DNA from: Nitrospiraceae bacterium
GTDB lineage: Bacteria; Nitrospirota; Thermodesulfovibrionia; Thermodesulfovibrionales; UBA9159
Length of the DNA: 13,418 bases
Assembly: GCA_003453735.1 (NCBI GenBank)
Contig: DMNE01000292.1
Location: 1 to 13,418, forward strand
Reading direction: 5' to 3'
Positions 6,647-12,983 of this stretch are shown in pieces. The position numbers and the translations under genes were made by a program. Under the pieces are notes generated by a model. The model was not told the origin of the DNA and ran no database searches. It saw only the letters and a program-made list of their open reading frames with translations. Within the stretch, counting starts at the first letter, position 1. Every line of letters starts with the position of its first letter.

Positions 6647-8818
6647 ATGTCTGATGAAGTGATTACTATCTATTCCCTTACCACAAAGGTCCTCTCTTAT
6701 GATTCCTCTGCCGATGTCGATCTTTTGAAAAAGGCGTATATTTTTTCGCGGGAGGCCCACTGCAGCCAAACAAGGAGTGAAGGGACTCCCTATATAGGCC
6801 ACCCCCTTTCCGTTGCCCATATTCTCGCCGATATGAAAACAGATGTGGCGACCATAGCTGCAGGGCTGCTCCATGATACCATTGAGGATACCGGGACAAC
6901 CGTAAAGGACATGAAGGAGATGTTCGGGGATGAGATAGCTTTCCTTGTGAGTGCCCTGACAAAGCTTAGCAAGATAGAGTTCAAGACACGGGAAGAGGCT
7001 CAGGCAGAAAACTTTCGGAAGATGCTCCTCGCAATGTCCGAGGACATACGGGTTATCTTCATTAAATTTGCAGACAGACTTCACAATATGAGAACGCTCC
7101 AATTCCTTCCCGAAAACAAAAGACAGCGGATCGCTACAGAGACCTTGGAAATATATGCGCCTCTGGCAAACAGGCTGGGAATCGGATGGCTGAGAATAGA
7201 ATTTGAAGACCTGAGCTTTAAAATTCTCATGCCGGAACTGTACGAGGAACTGGCACAGAAAGTCGCGAAGCGGAAAGAGGAGCAGGAGGGTTACCTGAAG
7301 GAAGTGGCACGGACTATTGAAGAGAGTCTCCGCGAGGAAGGCCTGTACGGCAGGGTATCCGGAAGGGTCAAGCATTATTACGGAATTTATCAGAAGATGC
7401 AGAACCAGAGGATCTCCTTTGATCAGGTTCATGATGTCTTAGGCCTGAGAATCATCACCGATACAAAAGCAAACTGTTATACGATTATGGGGCTGATACA
7501 CTCTTTCTGGACGCCAATTCCGGGAAGATTCAAGGATTATATCGCAATGCCCAAGTCTAATATGTACCAATCCCTCCATACAACCGTGATAGGGCCCAAG
7601 GGAGAAAGGGTGGAGTTCCAGATACGGACGGAAGAGATGAACAAGATAGCTGAAGAGGGAATCGCCTCTCATTGGAGATACAAAGAAAAAGATACGATGA
7701 AGACCAGGGACAGCAAATACATATCCTGGCTCAGGGAACTGATTCGTTCACAGAAAGAGCTCCATGATGCGAGGGAATTCATGGAGGCTGTTAAGGGTGA
7801 GGTCATACCCGAGGTAGTTTACGTCTTCACTCCAACAGGTGAAATCAAGGAACTCCCTTTCGATTCTACCCCTGTCGATTTTGCCTATAGCATCCATACC
7901 GAGGTGGGCCACAAATGCGTTGGGGCAAAAGTGAATGGAAGGATTGTTCCGTTACGCTATCAAATGAAAAACGGAGATACCGTCGAAATCATAACATCTC
8001 CCACGCACGGACCGAGCAGGGATTGGCTAAAATTTGTTGTAACGCAAAGGGCGAAAAATAGGATTAAACAGTGGATAAAGGCAGAAGAGAGAAAGCAGAG
8101 TATCGAACTGGGAGCAAAACTTCTTGAAGTCGAACTAAAGAAACATCACCTCAAGCCATCCTCACTGAAATCGGAAGAGGCCCAGACAGTCGCCAAGGCT
8201 TTCGGGTTACAGACGTATGATGACCTCCTCGTATCCATAGGATACGGCAAGGTATCCCCTCACCAAGTTGTTAACAGACTTTTAGCTGAAAGATCGCCCG
8301 AGGCACATCTCAGAAAACCGCAGGACTTTCAAGGCGCCTCAGGGGAAGAACTTCAGAAGACGGTAAGACCCCAGAAAGAACACAAGGGTATTAGCATTAA
8401 GGGTATCGACCATATCCTTTACCACACTGCGAAGTGTTGTTTGCCCGTGCCAGGGGACATCCTTGTAGGTTTTGTGACCAGGGGTAGAGGAGTGACTATT
8501 CATCGGAAAGACTGTCCAAACCTCGAACGTCTCACCATTGATGATGCTCGACTCATTGATGTAGACTGGAAACCAGGCGACGAAATGACGACAACAGCAC
8601 GACTGTTGATTGAAACCGTTGACAGGCCAGGATTGATCGCGGATTTGAGCGTACTGATATCATCGGTGAACGTCAATATAAGTCATATCAACGCAACCAC
8701 TACTCAGGATAAAAAGGCGCATATCACCTTTAATCTCGATGTCAGAGATAAGCCCCAGCTTAACACCCTCATTCAGAAAATATCGCAGACCGAGGGTGTT
8801 CTCAGGGTGAAGAGATAA
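6647..8818 (+). CDS. rsh: Bifunctional (p)ppGpp synthetase/hydrolase (Rel/SpoT type)
   Basis: Long RelA/SpoT homolog, 723 residues, that makes and degrades the stringent-response alarmone. The HD hydrolase has H52 (GHPLS), H76-D77 with E80-D81 (HDTIEDT) and D143 (FADRLHN), so hydrolysis should be active. The synthetase has GRVKHYYGIYQKM (239-251) and RFKDYIAMPKSNMYQSLHTT (294-313). RFKD at 294-297 is the RXKD loop of bifunctional enzymes, not the acidic ExDD of synthesis-only RelA. TGS follows at about 390-452 (VVYVFTPTGEIKELP), then a helical region, a Cys-containing segment (HTAKCCLPVPGD, 593-604; C597, C598, C623) and a C-terminal ACT domain (about 650-723, ETVDRPGLIADLS). All domains are intact, so this is probably the sole long RSH enzyme. 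The ATG is preceded by AAAGGTG about 11 nt upstream. It ends tail-to-tail with feoB. Confidence 0.97.
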   Translation: MSDEVITIYSLTTKVLSYDSSADVDLLKKAYIFSREAHCSQTRSEGTPYIGHPLSVAHILADMKTDVATIAAGLLHDTIEDTGTTVKDMKEMFGDEIAFLVSALTKLSKIEFKTREEAQAENFRKMLLAMSEDIRVIFIKFADRLHNMRTLQFLPENKRQRIATETLEIYAPLANRLGIGWLRIEFEDLSFKILMPELYEELAQKVAKRKEEQEGYLKEVARTIEESLREEGLYGRVSGRVKHYYGIYQKMQNQRISFDQVHDVLGLRIITDTKANCYTIMGLIHSFWTPIPGRFKDYIAMPKSNMYQSLHTTVIGPKGERVEFQIRTEEMNKIAEEGIASHWRYKEKDTMKTRDSKYISWLRELIRSQKELHDAREFMEAVKGEVIPEVVYVFTPTGEIKELPFDSTPVDFAYSIHTEVGHKCVGAKVNGRIVPLRYQMKNGDTVEIITSPTHGPSRDWLKFVVTQRAKNRIKQWIKAEERKQSIELGAKLLEVELKKHHLKPSSLKSEEAQTVAKAFGLQTYDDLLVSIGYGKVSPHQVVNRLLAERSPEAHLRKPQDFQGASGEELQKTVRPQKEHKGISIKGIDHILYHTAKCCLPVPGDILVGFVTRGRGVTIHRKDCPNLERLTIDDARLIDVDWKPGDEMTTTARLLIETVDRPGLIADLSVLISSVNVNISHINATTTQDKKAHITFNLDVRDKPQLNTLIQKISQTEGVLRVKR

Positions 8819-8827
8819 CGAGAAAGG

Positions 8828-8844
8828 CTGATCAGGATGATCAG
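8828..8844. terminator. Weak hairpin between convergent rsh and feoB
   Basis: CTGATC (8828-8833) and GATCAG (8839-8844) form a 6-bp stem with a 5-nt loop in the 70-bp gap between two converging genes. Read from feoB it is followed by CCTTTCT, a poor T-tract; read from rsh there is none. It may act as a weak bidirectional terminator. Confidence 0.3.
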
Positions 8845-8888
8845 AACTACAGCAGGTAGAGGTCTGACTCACTGAAATGATCTTTCGG

Positions 8889-10871
8889 TTACAGCCTGAC
8901 ATGAAAAACGGTCAGAAGCCAATTCAGCGCACCTCCCTCGAGAAACGCGAGGGGGAAAACAATAGCCACCATGCCTAATGCCATCTTAACTCCCCTTTCC
9001 TTCACAATCATGAAAACATTGGCCAGGCAGGGGATGAACAACGTTATCGTAACAAGGCTAACAAGTGATTGCACAGGTGTGAGCAGGCCTTTTTCAGCCA
9101 TGGCAAAAAGGCCTGCTGCTCCGTAGTCCCTCCTTAGAAAACCAAGGATAAATGATTCTGTCGTCTTAGCAGGAAGCCCGAGAAGGTTAACGACCACTGG
9201 AGAAGCTGCTTTTTCCAGGAGGACCAAGAGGTCAAGTTTGTGAAGAAGGAAAAGAATGAAGGTTCCGAGGAGAAACAGAGGCACCGCCTCCTTCAGGTAC
9301 CATTCGACCCTTCCCACTGTCTTTATGATTATATTCATGGCGTCTGGTTTGCGTATGGGGGGTATTTCAAGAAAGAAATCCGTTCTTTCCCCCTTGACGA
9401 TCTTAGAAGCAAGAAAGCCGGAGACGAGTAATGTCAAAGAGATGGTTCCTGCCCATATAATGGTTGCCTTGAAAGAGAGGGCACTGAGCATGCCCAAGAC
9501 CACGCCTATCTGCGCCGAACAGGGTATGGCAAGGGCAAGGAGAAAAGTGATGATGATCCTGTCCCTTCTAGTTTCGAGTATCCGTGCCGTCATGACAGCC
9601 ATTGTGCCGCAGCCGAGGCCTAAAATCATGGGGAGTACCGCCTTTCCGTTTAAGCCCATGAGATTGAATACTCTATTGCTCATAATCGCAAGACGGGGCA
9701 GATAACCAGTGTCTTCCAGTATCGCGAAGGCGATGAAAAAGGTCACGGTTATGGGGAAGATAATTGCTATTGCATAGGTCACCGCAACCGTAATAAGGCC
9801 GTATTGGCCCACGAGCATTTCCCTGAAGATATCGAGGGGTACGAGCAGATTTACTACTTTTGTGGCCATAGGGTTGATATAGTTGCCGAATATCGTCTTC
9901 TCGAAAAATGCAACGAGGGTTCCTGCACCGAAAACTCCAACGAATTCATAGAGACCAAACAGAACAAGGAGGAAAAGGGGAATCCCCCAAACAGGGTGCA
10001 TGCTGAATCTACCGATAAAGGGAAACAGCCATCCCCCTTCCGGAACGATATTCTGTATGACCTGTTTTGCGATTTCATCCGCAAATTCAATCCTTTTGCG
10101 GTTAATGACAGAAGACACCGCCTCATTGGTCTTTGACTGGCACTCATCCCTGAACCCTTCGATCTCCCTGATAACCTCAGGAGAGAGATTGCCGAATAGC
10201 CATTCCCGCAGACTCTCATCACCGGAGAGTATCATGAGGGCAAGCGAGCGCCTTGATAGATGGGCTTCAGGCAACAACAGCGATATTTTCTCTATATACC
10301 CCTCTATAAGCGGAGTATACCTTAGTTCTGTTAAAGGCTTTGAGGGCATCAGCATCGAGTTCTTTAGCTCCTTGATCCCTTTTTTTTGAGGCGCGATGGT
10401 GGTTACAATTTCGATGCCTAGGATTTCCCTGAGCTTCTGGATATTGATGATCATCCCCTTATCCCGAGCCTCATCCTCCATATTAAGATCAAGGATCATG
10501 GGAAGGCCGGTCTCAGCTATCTGTAGTGTCAAAAGAAGGGTTCTCTTTAAGCTCTTCGAATCAGCGACTTGCACCAGAAGAGAAGGACGTTCTTTAAGAA
10601 GTATATCCCTTGTAACTTTCTCATCTTCACTCATGGGTATGAGGCTATTAACGCCTGGAGTGTCAGTTAAAAGGTATCTCTTACCGTTAAGGGCAATATT
10701 GCCATGAGTGATCTCAACTGTAGTTCCGGGATAATTGGAAACCGTTACATATTTTCCTGTCAGAAGCCCGAAGATTACACTTTTTCCAACGTTTGGATTT
10801 CCAACAAGAATGATTCTCTTGTAGTGCTTGTCCTTCCCCCGATGCCTCTGTCTGCGTTCTTGAATGTCCAT
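8889..10871 (-). CDS. feoB: Ferrous iron transporter FeoB
   Basis: Inner-membrane Fe(II) transporter with a cytoplasmic G-protein domain, 660 residues. G1 is GNPNVGKS (24-31), G2 lies at YPGTTVE (47-53), G3 is DTPG (70-73) and G4 is NMED (130-133, N-x-x-D). A helical linker spans about 170-280, then comes the membrane part with the Feo hallmarks LEDTGYLPR (385-393), GLGCG (418-422), PCSAQIG (450-456), FLRRDYG (578-584) and PCLANVF (614-620). It is shorter than the 770-residue E. coli protein but normal for compact FeoBs. A basic N-terminus (residues 5-18) precedes G1. The ATG at 10871 lacks a clear ribosome site, but no better in-frame start exists before G1. FeoA and FeoC are not adjacent. 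Its promoter carries a palindromic Fur-like site, so iron-dependent repression is likely. Confidence 0.97.
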   Translation of the reverse strand: MDIQERRQRHRGKDKHYKRIILVGNPNVGKSVIFGLLTGKYVTVSNYPGTTVEITHGNIALNGKRYLLTDTPGVNSLIPMSEDEKVTRDILLKERPSLLVQVADSKSLKRTLLLTLQIAETGLPMILDLNMEDEARDKGMIINIQKLREILGIEIVTTIAPQKKGIKELKNSMLMPSKPLTELRYTPLIEGYIEKISLLLPEAHLSRRSLALMILSGDESLREWLFGNLSPEVIREIEGFRDECQSKTNEAVSSVINRKRIEFADEIAKQVIQNIVPEGGWLFPFIGRFSMHPVWGIPLFLLVLFGLYEFVGVFGAGTLVAFFEKTIFGNYINPMATKVVNLLVPLDIFREMLVGQYGLITVAVTYAIAIIFPITVTFFIAFAILEDTGYLPRLAIMSNRVFNLMGLNGKAVLPMILGLGCGTMAVMTARILETRRDRIIITFLLALAIPCSAQIGVVLGMLSALSFKATIIWAGTISLTLLVSGFLASKIVKGERTDFFLEIPPIRKPDAMNIIIKTVGRVEWYLKEAVPLFLLGTFILFLLHKLDLLVLLEKAASPVVVNLLGLPAKTTESFILGFLRRDYGAAGLFAMAEKGLLTPVQSLVSLVTITLFIPCLANVFMIVKERGVKMALGMVAIVFPLAFLEGGALNWLLTVFHVRL

Positions 10872-10879
10872 AGACTTAA

Positions 10880-10896
10880 TTGAGACTCAGTCTCAA
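10880..10896. promoter_or_regulatory. Palindromic operator of feoB, Fur-box-like
   Basis: Read on the minus strand, TGAGACT-G-AGTCTCA (10881-10895) is a perfect 7-1-7 palindrome; one more base pair on each side (10880, 10896) also matches. The Fur consensus TGATAAT-N-ATTATCA has the same geometry and agrees at five of seven positions per arm. It begins directly after the -10 box and covers the expected transcription start, an ideal place for repression. A Fur or another metalloregulator such as a DtxR relative is the likely ligand; which one cannot be settled from sequence. Confidence 0.65.
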
Positions 10897-10925
10897 GTAT
10901 ACTGTTTTCTAATCGTTCCTGTCAA
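10896..10925 (-). promoter_or_regulatory. Sigma-70 promoter of feoB
   Basis: Read on the minus strand, TTGACA (10920-10925), an 18-nt spacer and TATACT (10896-10901) form a near-consensus promoter. Transcription should start near 10889, giving a leader of about 18 nt. The Fur-like palindrome overlaps the start site. Confidence 0.8.
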
Positions 10926-10945
10926 GGCCTGATATTTGGCCTTGA
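10922..10945. repeat. 8-bp inverted repeat in the feoB-tsaB divergent region
   Basis: TCAAGGCC (10922-10929) and GGCCTTGA (10938-10945) are perfect inverted repeats around an 8-nt AT-rich centre. One arm overlaps the feoB -35 box and the other lies inside the likely tsaB promoter region. It could be a regulator site acting on both genes, or a transcribed hairpin; no known factor is recognised. Confidence 0.5.
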
Positions 10946-10965
10946 AAAACGTCGTACAATATATT
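10936..10965 (+). promoter_or_regulatory. Possible promoter of tsaB
   Basis: TTGGCC (10936-10941), an 18-nt spacer and TATATT (10960-10965) would start transcription near 10972, only about 6 nt before the tsaB ATG. No strong ribosome site is present at that ATG, which is consistent with a near-leaderless mRNA. The -35 is poor, so support is limited. Confidence 0.3.
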
Positions 10966-10977
10966 AGGCTTTTCAGC

Positions 10978-11700
10978 ATGAGGATACTCGCCATCGAAAC
11001 ATCAACAATGCTTGGAGGTGTGGCCATCATGGACGAATCAGAAGGCCTCCTTGCAGAGCTGAGACTTAATATCAAAAGTACCCACTCAGAAAGACTCCTG
11101 ACAGGGATAAACCTGCTTCTCCAGCAAGCGGGTATGAAGATACAAGACATCGATGTATTGGGTGTCGCCTCGGGCCCTGGTTCCTTTACGGGGTTAAGAA
11201 TCGGATTAAGCACGATAAAGGGGTTTTCTTTTGCGACCGGCAAACCAATAGTATCTGTTCCCACCCTTGAGGCATTTGCATGGAATTTTTCTTGTAGCAA
11301 GCATCCCATTTGCATCATGCTCGATGCCAGGAAAAAAGAGGTATATGCGGCCGTCTTTCGCTGGAGAAAAAAGGGCTTCGACAACGTGATTGATGCGACT
11401 GCCATAGACCCTGTTACTCTCTTACGGTCTTTAGCAGATGAGCCAGTTATATTTGCCGGCGAGGGAGCCCTTCTTTACAGAGATACGATAATTGAAATGA
11501 TAGGTGAGAACGCCATATTCGCCCCTCCCCATAAAGCAGTCCCGTCCCCTTCAAATGTGGCCTACCTCGGGCTCGGAAAGGCCAAGGACAGAGAATTCTC
11601 GGAGCCTCTGAACCTTGTCCCTTCCTACTTCAGGAAATCGGAGGCAGAGATCAAGATCCGAAAAGACCGTGAAGAAGATACTCATACGCGATATGCATGA
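10978..11700 (+). CDS. tsaB: tRNA t6A biosynthesis protein TsaB
   Basis: TsaB is the scaffold partner of TsaD and TsaE in making N6-threonylcarbamoyladenosine at position 37 of ANN-decoding tRNAs. The protein has the ASKHA fold: strand MRILAIETST (1-10), HSERLL (36-41), and the family signature ASGPGSFTGLRIG (64-76), then KGFSFATGKPIVSVPTLEA (81-99). It has 240 residues. An in-frame ATG at 10936 would add 14 residues before MRILAIETST; the ATG at 10978 is chosen because the family begins exactly at this strand. The tail beyond about 215 (ETEIKI-like, charged) varies among homologs. It overlaps rimI by 32 bp, and tsaB-rimI pairing is a common arrangement in bacteria. feoB is divergent across a 106-bp promoter region. 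Confidence 0.95.
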   Translation: MRILAIETSTMLGGVAIMDESEGLLAELRLNIKSTHSERLLTGINLLLQQAGMKIQDIDVLGVASGPGSFTGLRIGLSTIKGFSFATGKPIVSVPTLEAFAWNFSCSKHPICIMLDARKKEVYAAVFRWRKKGFDNVIDATAIDPVTLLRSLADEPVIFAGEGALLYRDTIIEMIGENAIFAPPHKAVPSPSNVAYLGLGKAKDREFSEPLNLVPSYFRKSEAEIKIRKDREEDTHTRYA

Positions 11701-12112
11701 GCAGGATATTCCCTCGGTAGCCCAAATAGAGCAGAACTCTTTTCCTACCCCGTGGTCCACAAACTCTTTTTTCAGTGAGATTCATAAGTCGCGCTCAATC
11801 GCCAAAGTTGCGGTATTGGATGGCACGGTGATCGGTTATATCTGCGCCGAGCATGTGCTTGATGAGGGACACATCCTCAACCTGGCAGTACATCCCGATT
11901 ATAGAAGGATGAGAATCGCTGAATGCCTCGTGAAAAATATTGTTGAGGCCTTGAAGCTGAAGAAATGCAGGTTTTTATACCTTGAGGTGAGAGCTTCAAA
12001 CCTTACTGCTCAGCGCCTTTATAAAGGTCTCTCTTTTAAGTTTATAGGGGTTAGGAAAAACTACTATCTGGCTCCGGAAGAAGATGCTGCCATTATGATG
12101 CGAGATATATAG
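11669..12112 (+). CDS. rimI: RimI-like N-alpha-acetyltransferase (GNAT)
   Basis: GNAT-fold acetyltransferase, 147 residues, of the RimI type that acetylates N-termini such as ribosomal protein S18. The start is GTG at 11669, just ahead of the first strand (ILIRDMHEQDIPSV); it overlaps tsaB by 32 bp. RimI hallmarks are QNSFPTPWS, HILNLAVHPDYR (the acetyl-CoA strand), LEVRASNLTAQRLYKGLSF and FIGVRKNYY. In the acetyl-CoA loop, normally R/Q-x-x-G-x-G/A, this protein reads R-R-M-R-I-A: the first Gly is Arg, which may weaken cofactor binding. No strong ribosome site precedes the GTG, so translation may be coupled to tsaB. The next gene is 165 bp away with its own promoter, so this two-gene unit probably ends here. 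Confidence 0.88.
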   Translation: MKKILIRDMHEQDIPSVAQIEQNSFPTPWSTNSFFSEIHKSRSIAKVAVLDGTVIGYICAEHVLDEGHILNLAVHPDYRRMRIAECLVKNIVEALKLKKCRFLYLEVRASNLTAQRLYKGLSFKFIGVRKNYYLAPEEDAAIMMRDI

Positions 12113-12238
12113 GCTTTCTTTGGCTTTTCATCTCTCATTTTTCTTTTTTACCTCCATGCCTCGGGGTGTCTGTGTCATCCTTGCCTTTTCTTGAAAAAAG
12201 CTGATCCTCAATATAAACCTAATAAAATCAACTGAATA

Positions 12239-12263
12239 ATACTTGACAAGTTTAGTAAAGTAT
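12239..12263. promoter_or_regulatory. Type-1 IscR operator in the iscR promoter
   Basis: A 25-bp site with perfect 6-bp ends (ATACTT at 12239-12244, AAGTAT at 12258-12263) agrees with the E. coli type-1 IscR consensus (AT-A-S-YY-GACT-RWWW-Y-AGTC-RR-S-TAT) at 22 of 25 positions by my hand comparison. It covers the -35 box and most of the spacer, so bound [2Fe-2S]-IscR would block RNA polymerase. This implies negative autoregulation as in E. coli. Confidence 0.75.
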
Positions 12264-12271
12264 TTTATATT
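12243..12271 (+). promoter_or_regulatory. Sigma-70 promoter of the iscR operon
   Basis: TTGACA (12243-12248), a 17-nt spacer and TATATT (12266-12271) form a strong promoter. Only 6 nt separate the -10 box from the ATG at 12278, so the transcript is expected to begin at or next to the start codon. There is no room for a ribosome site. Confidence 0.85.
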
Positions 12272-12277
12272 CGAATC

Positions 12278-12730
12278 ATGCTGCGATTGTCCACAAAGGG
12301 ACAGTATGGGGTAAGAGCGATGTTTGAGATAGCACGCAGTTATCCTGATAATCCTGTCACGATAAAGGAGATATCTGAAAGACAGGACGTTTCGATAGCC
12401 TATCTTGAGCAGATCCTGAACAAACTAAGAAGATCCGGTCTTGTTAAAAGCGTGAAAGGGCCGGGTGGTGGTTATCTCCTGACAAAGAAGCCTGGCGACA
12501 TCAGCATTGCGTCGATATTAAAGGAACTCGAAGGGCCTGTTGCCATTACCTCCTGTCTTAACCCCGAGGAAGGCTGCTCAAGGGTTGAAGGCTGCGTTAC
12601 CCATCTGCTCTGGAAGTCTTTGGGCGCAAATATAGAAGCGTTCCTTGAGACGATTACCTTGTATGATCTCCTCGAAAGAGAGCCTCTTCTCAAGTTTTCT
12701 CATGTACACGAGGAATCTCTTAAGGCATGA
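12278..12730 (+). CDS. iscR: Rrf2-family iron-sulfur regulator IscR
   Basis: Transcription regulator of 150 residues that senses [2Fe-2S] supply. The winged-helix N-terminus LSTKGQYGVRAMFEIA (4-19) and the recognition and wing region SIAYLEQILNKLRRSGLVKSVKGPGGGYLL are typical of Rrf2. The cluster ligands are present: C93, C100, C106 and H109 (C-x6-C-x5-C-x2-H); E. coli IscR uses C92, C98, C104 and H107, so spacing differs by one residue in the first gap. The ATG lies 6 nt after the -10 box. A type-1 IscR site covers the promoter, indicating autoregulation. It overlaps the next gene by ATGA, and a cysteine desulfurase follows, as in classical isc loci. A CymR- or NsrR-like role is less likely given the ligand set and operator. 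Confidence 0.93.
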   Translation: MLRLSTKGQYGVRAMFEIARSYPDNPVTIKEISERQDVSIAYLEQILNKLRRSGLVKSVKGPGGGYLLTKKPGDISIASILKELEGPVAITSCLNPEEGCSRVEGCVTHLLWKSLGANIEAFLETITLYDLLEREPLLKFSHVHEESLKA

Positions 12731-12981
12731 CGCTTAAGTTCGTTGAAAACATTAAGCCTGATGTAACGACGGACATCGTGTATATGATGTGTCCTATGCA
12801 CCTATTGAAACTGGAGGAAAAGATAAAAGAGTTGGACAAAGGACAGATACTCGAGATCCTGACTGACTATGATGGCGCTTTAGAGGATATTCCGGGCTGG
12901 TGCGAAAAAACGGGGAATGAGTTCCTCGGTATCGAGGAATCGGAGGAATACTATAAGTTCTATATCAAGAAAGTGAGGTAA
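12727..12981 (+). CDS. TusA-family (SirA-like) sulfur-carrier protein
   Basis: Small protein of 84 residues with the TusA fold. The family's active-site CPxP reads C22-P-M-H here, so Cys is kept but the second Pro is His. A second family block, DIPGWCEKTGNEFLG (54-68), is present with C59. The C-terminus ends with a charged, Tyr-rich strand (YYKFYIKKVR). TusA proteins pass persulfide sulfur from a cysteine desulfurase to tRNA thiolation or other acceptors. Here it is translationally coupled to iscR (ATGA overlap) and ends 2 nt before a cysteine desulfurase gene, so a direct sulfur relay from that enzyme is a reasonable inference. Which acceptor it serves is not shown. The likely IscR control would tie sulfur flow to iron-sulfur demand. 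Confidence 0.82.
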   Translation: MTLKFVENIKPDVTTDIVYMMCPMHLLKLEEKIKELDKGQILEILTDYDGALEDIPGWCEKTGNEFLGIEESEEYYKFYIKKVR

Positions 12982-12983
12982 AT

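Noticed and set aside
6548..7432. A 294-codon open frame on the minus strand opposite rsh
   Set aside because: It lies across the highly conserved HD and synthetase domains of rsh, shows no domain or motif, and is explained by codon bias on the opposite strand.
11615..11668. An earlier TTG start for rimI
   Set aside because: It would add a basic, unconserved tail and lengthen the overlap with tsaB to 86 bp; the GNAT fold begins just after the GTG at 11669.
12113..12242. T-rich stretch after rimI as an intrinsic terminator
   Set aside because: The T-tracts are not preceded by a GC-rich stem; only weak AT pairing (around 12184-12200) is visible.
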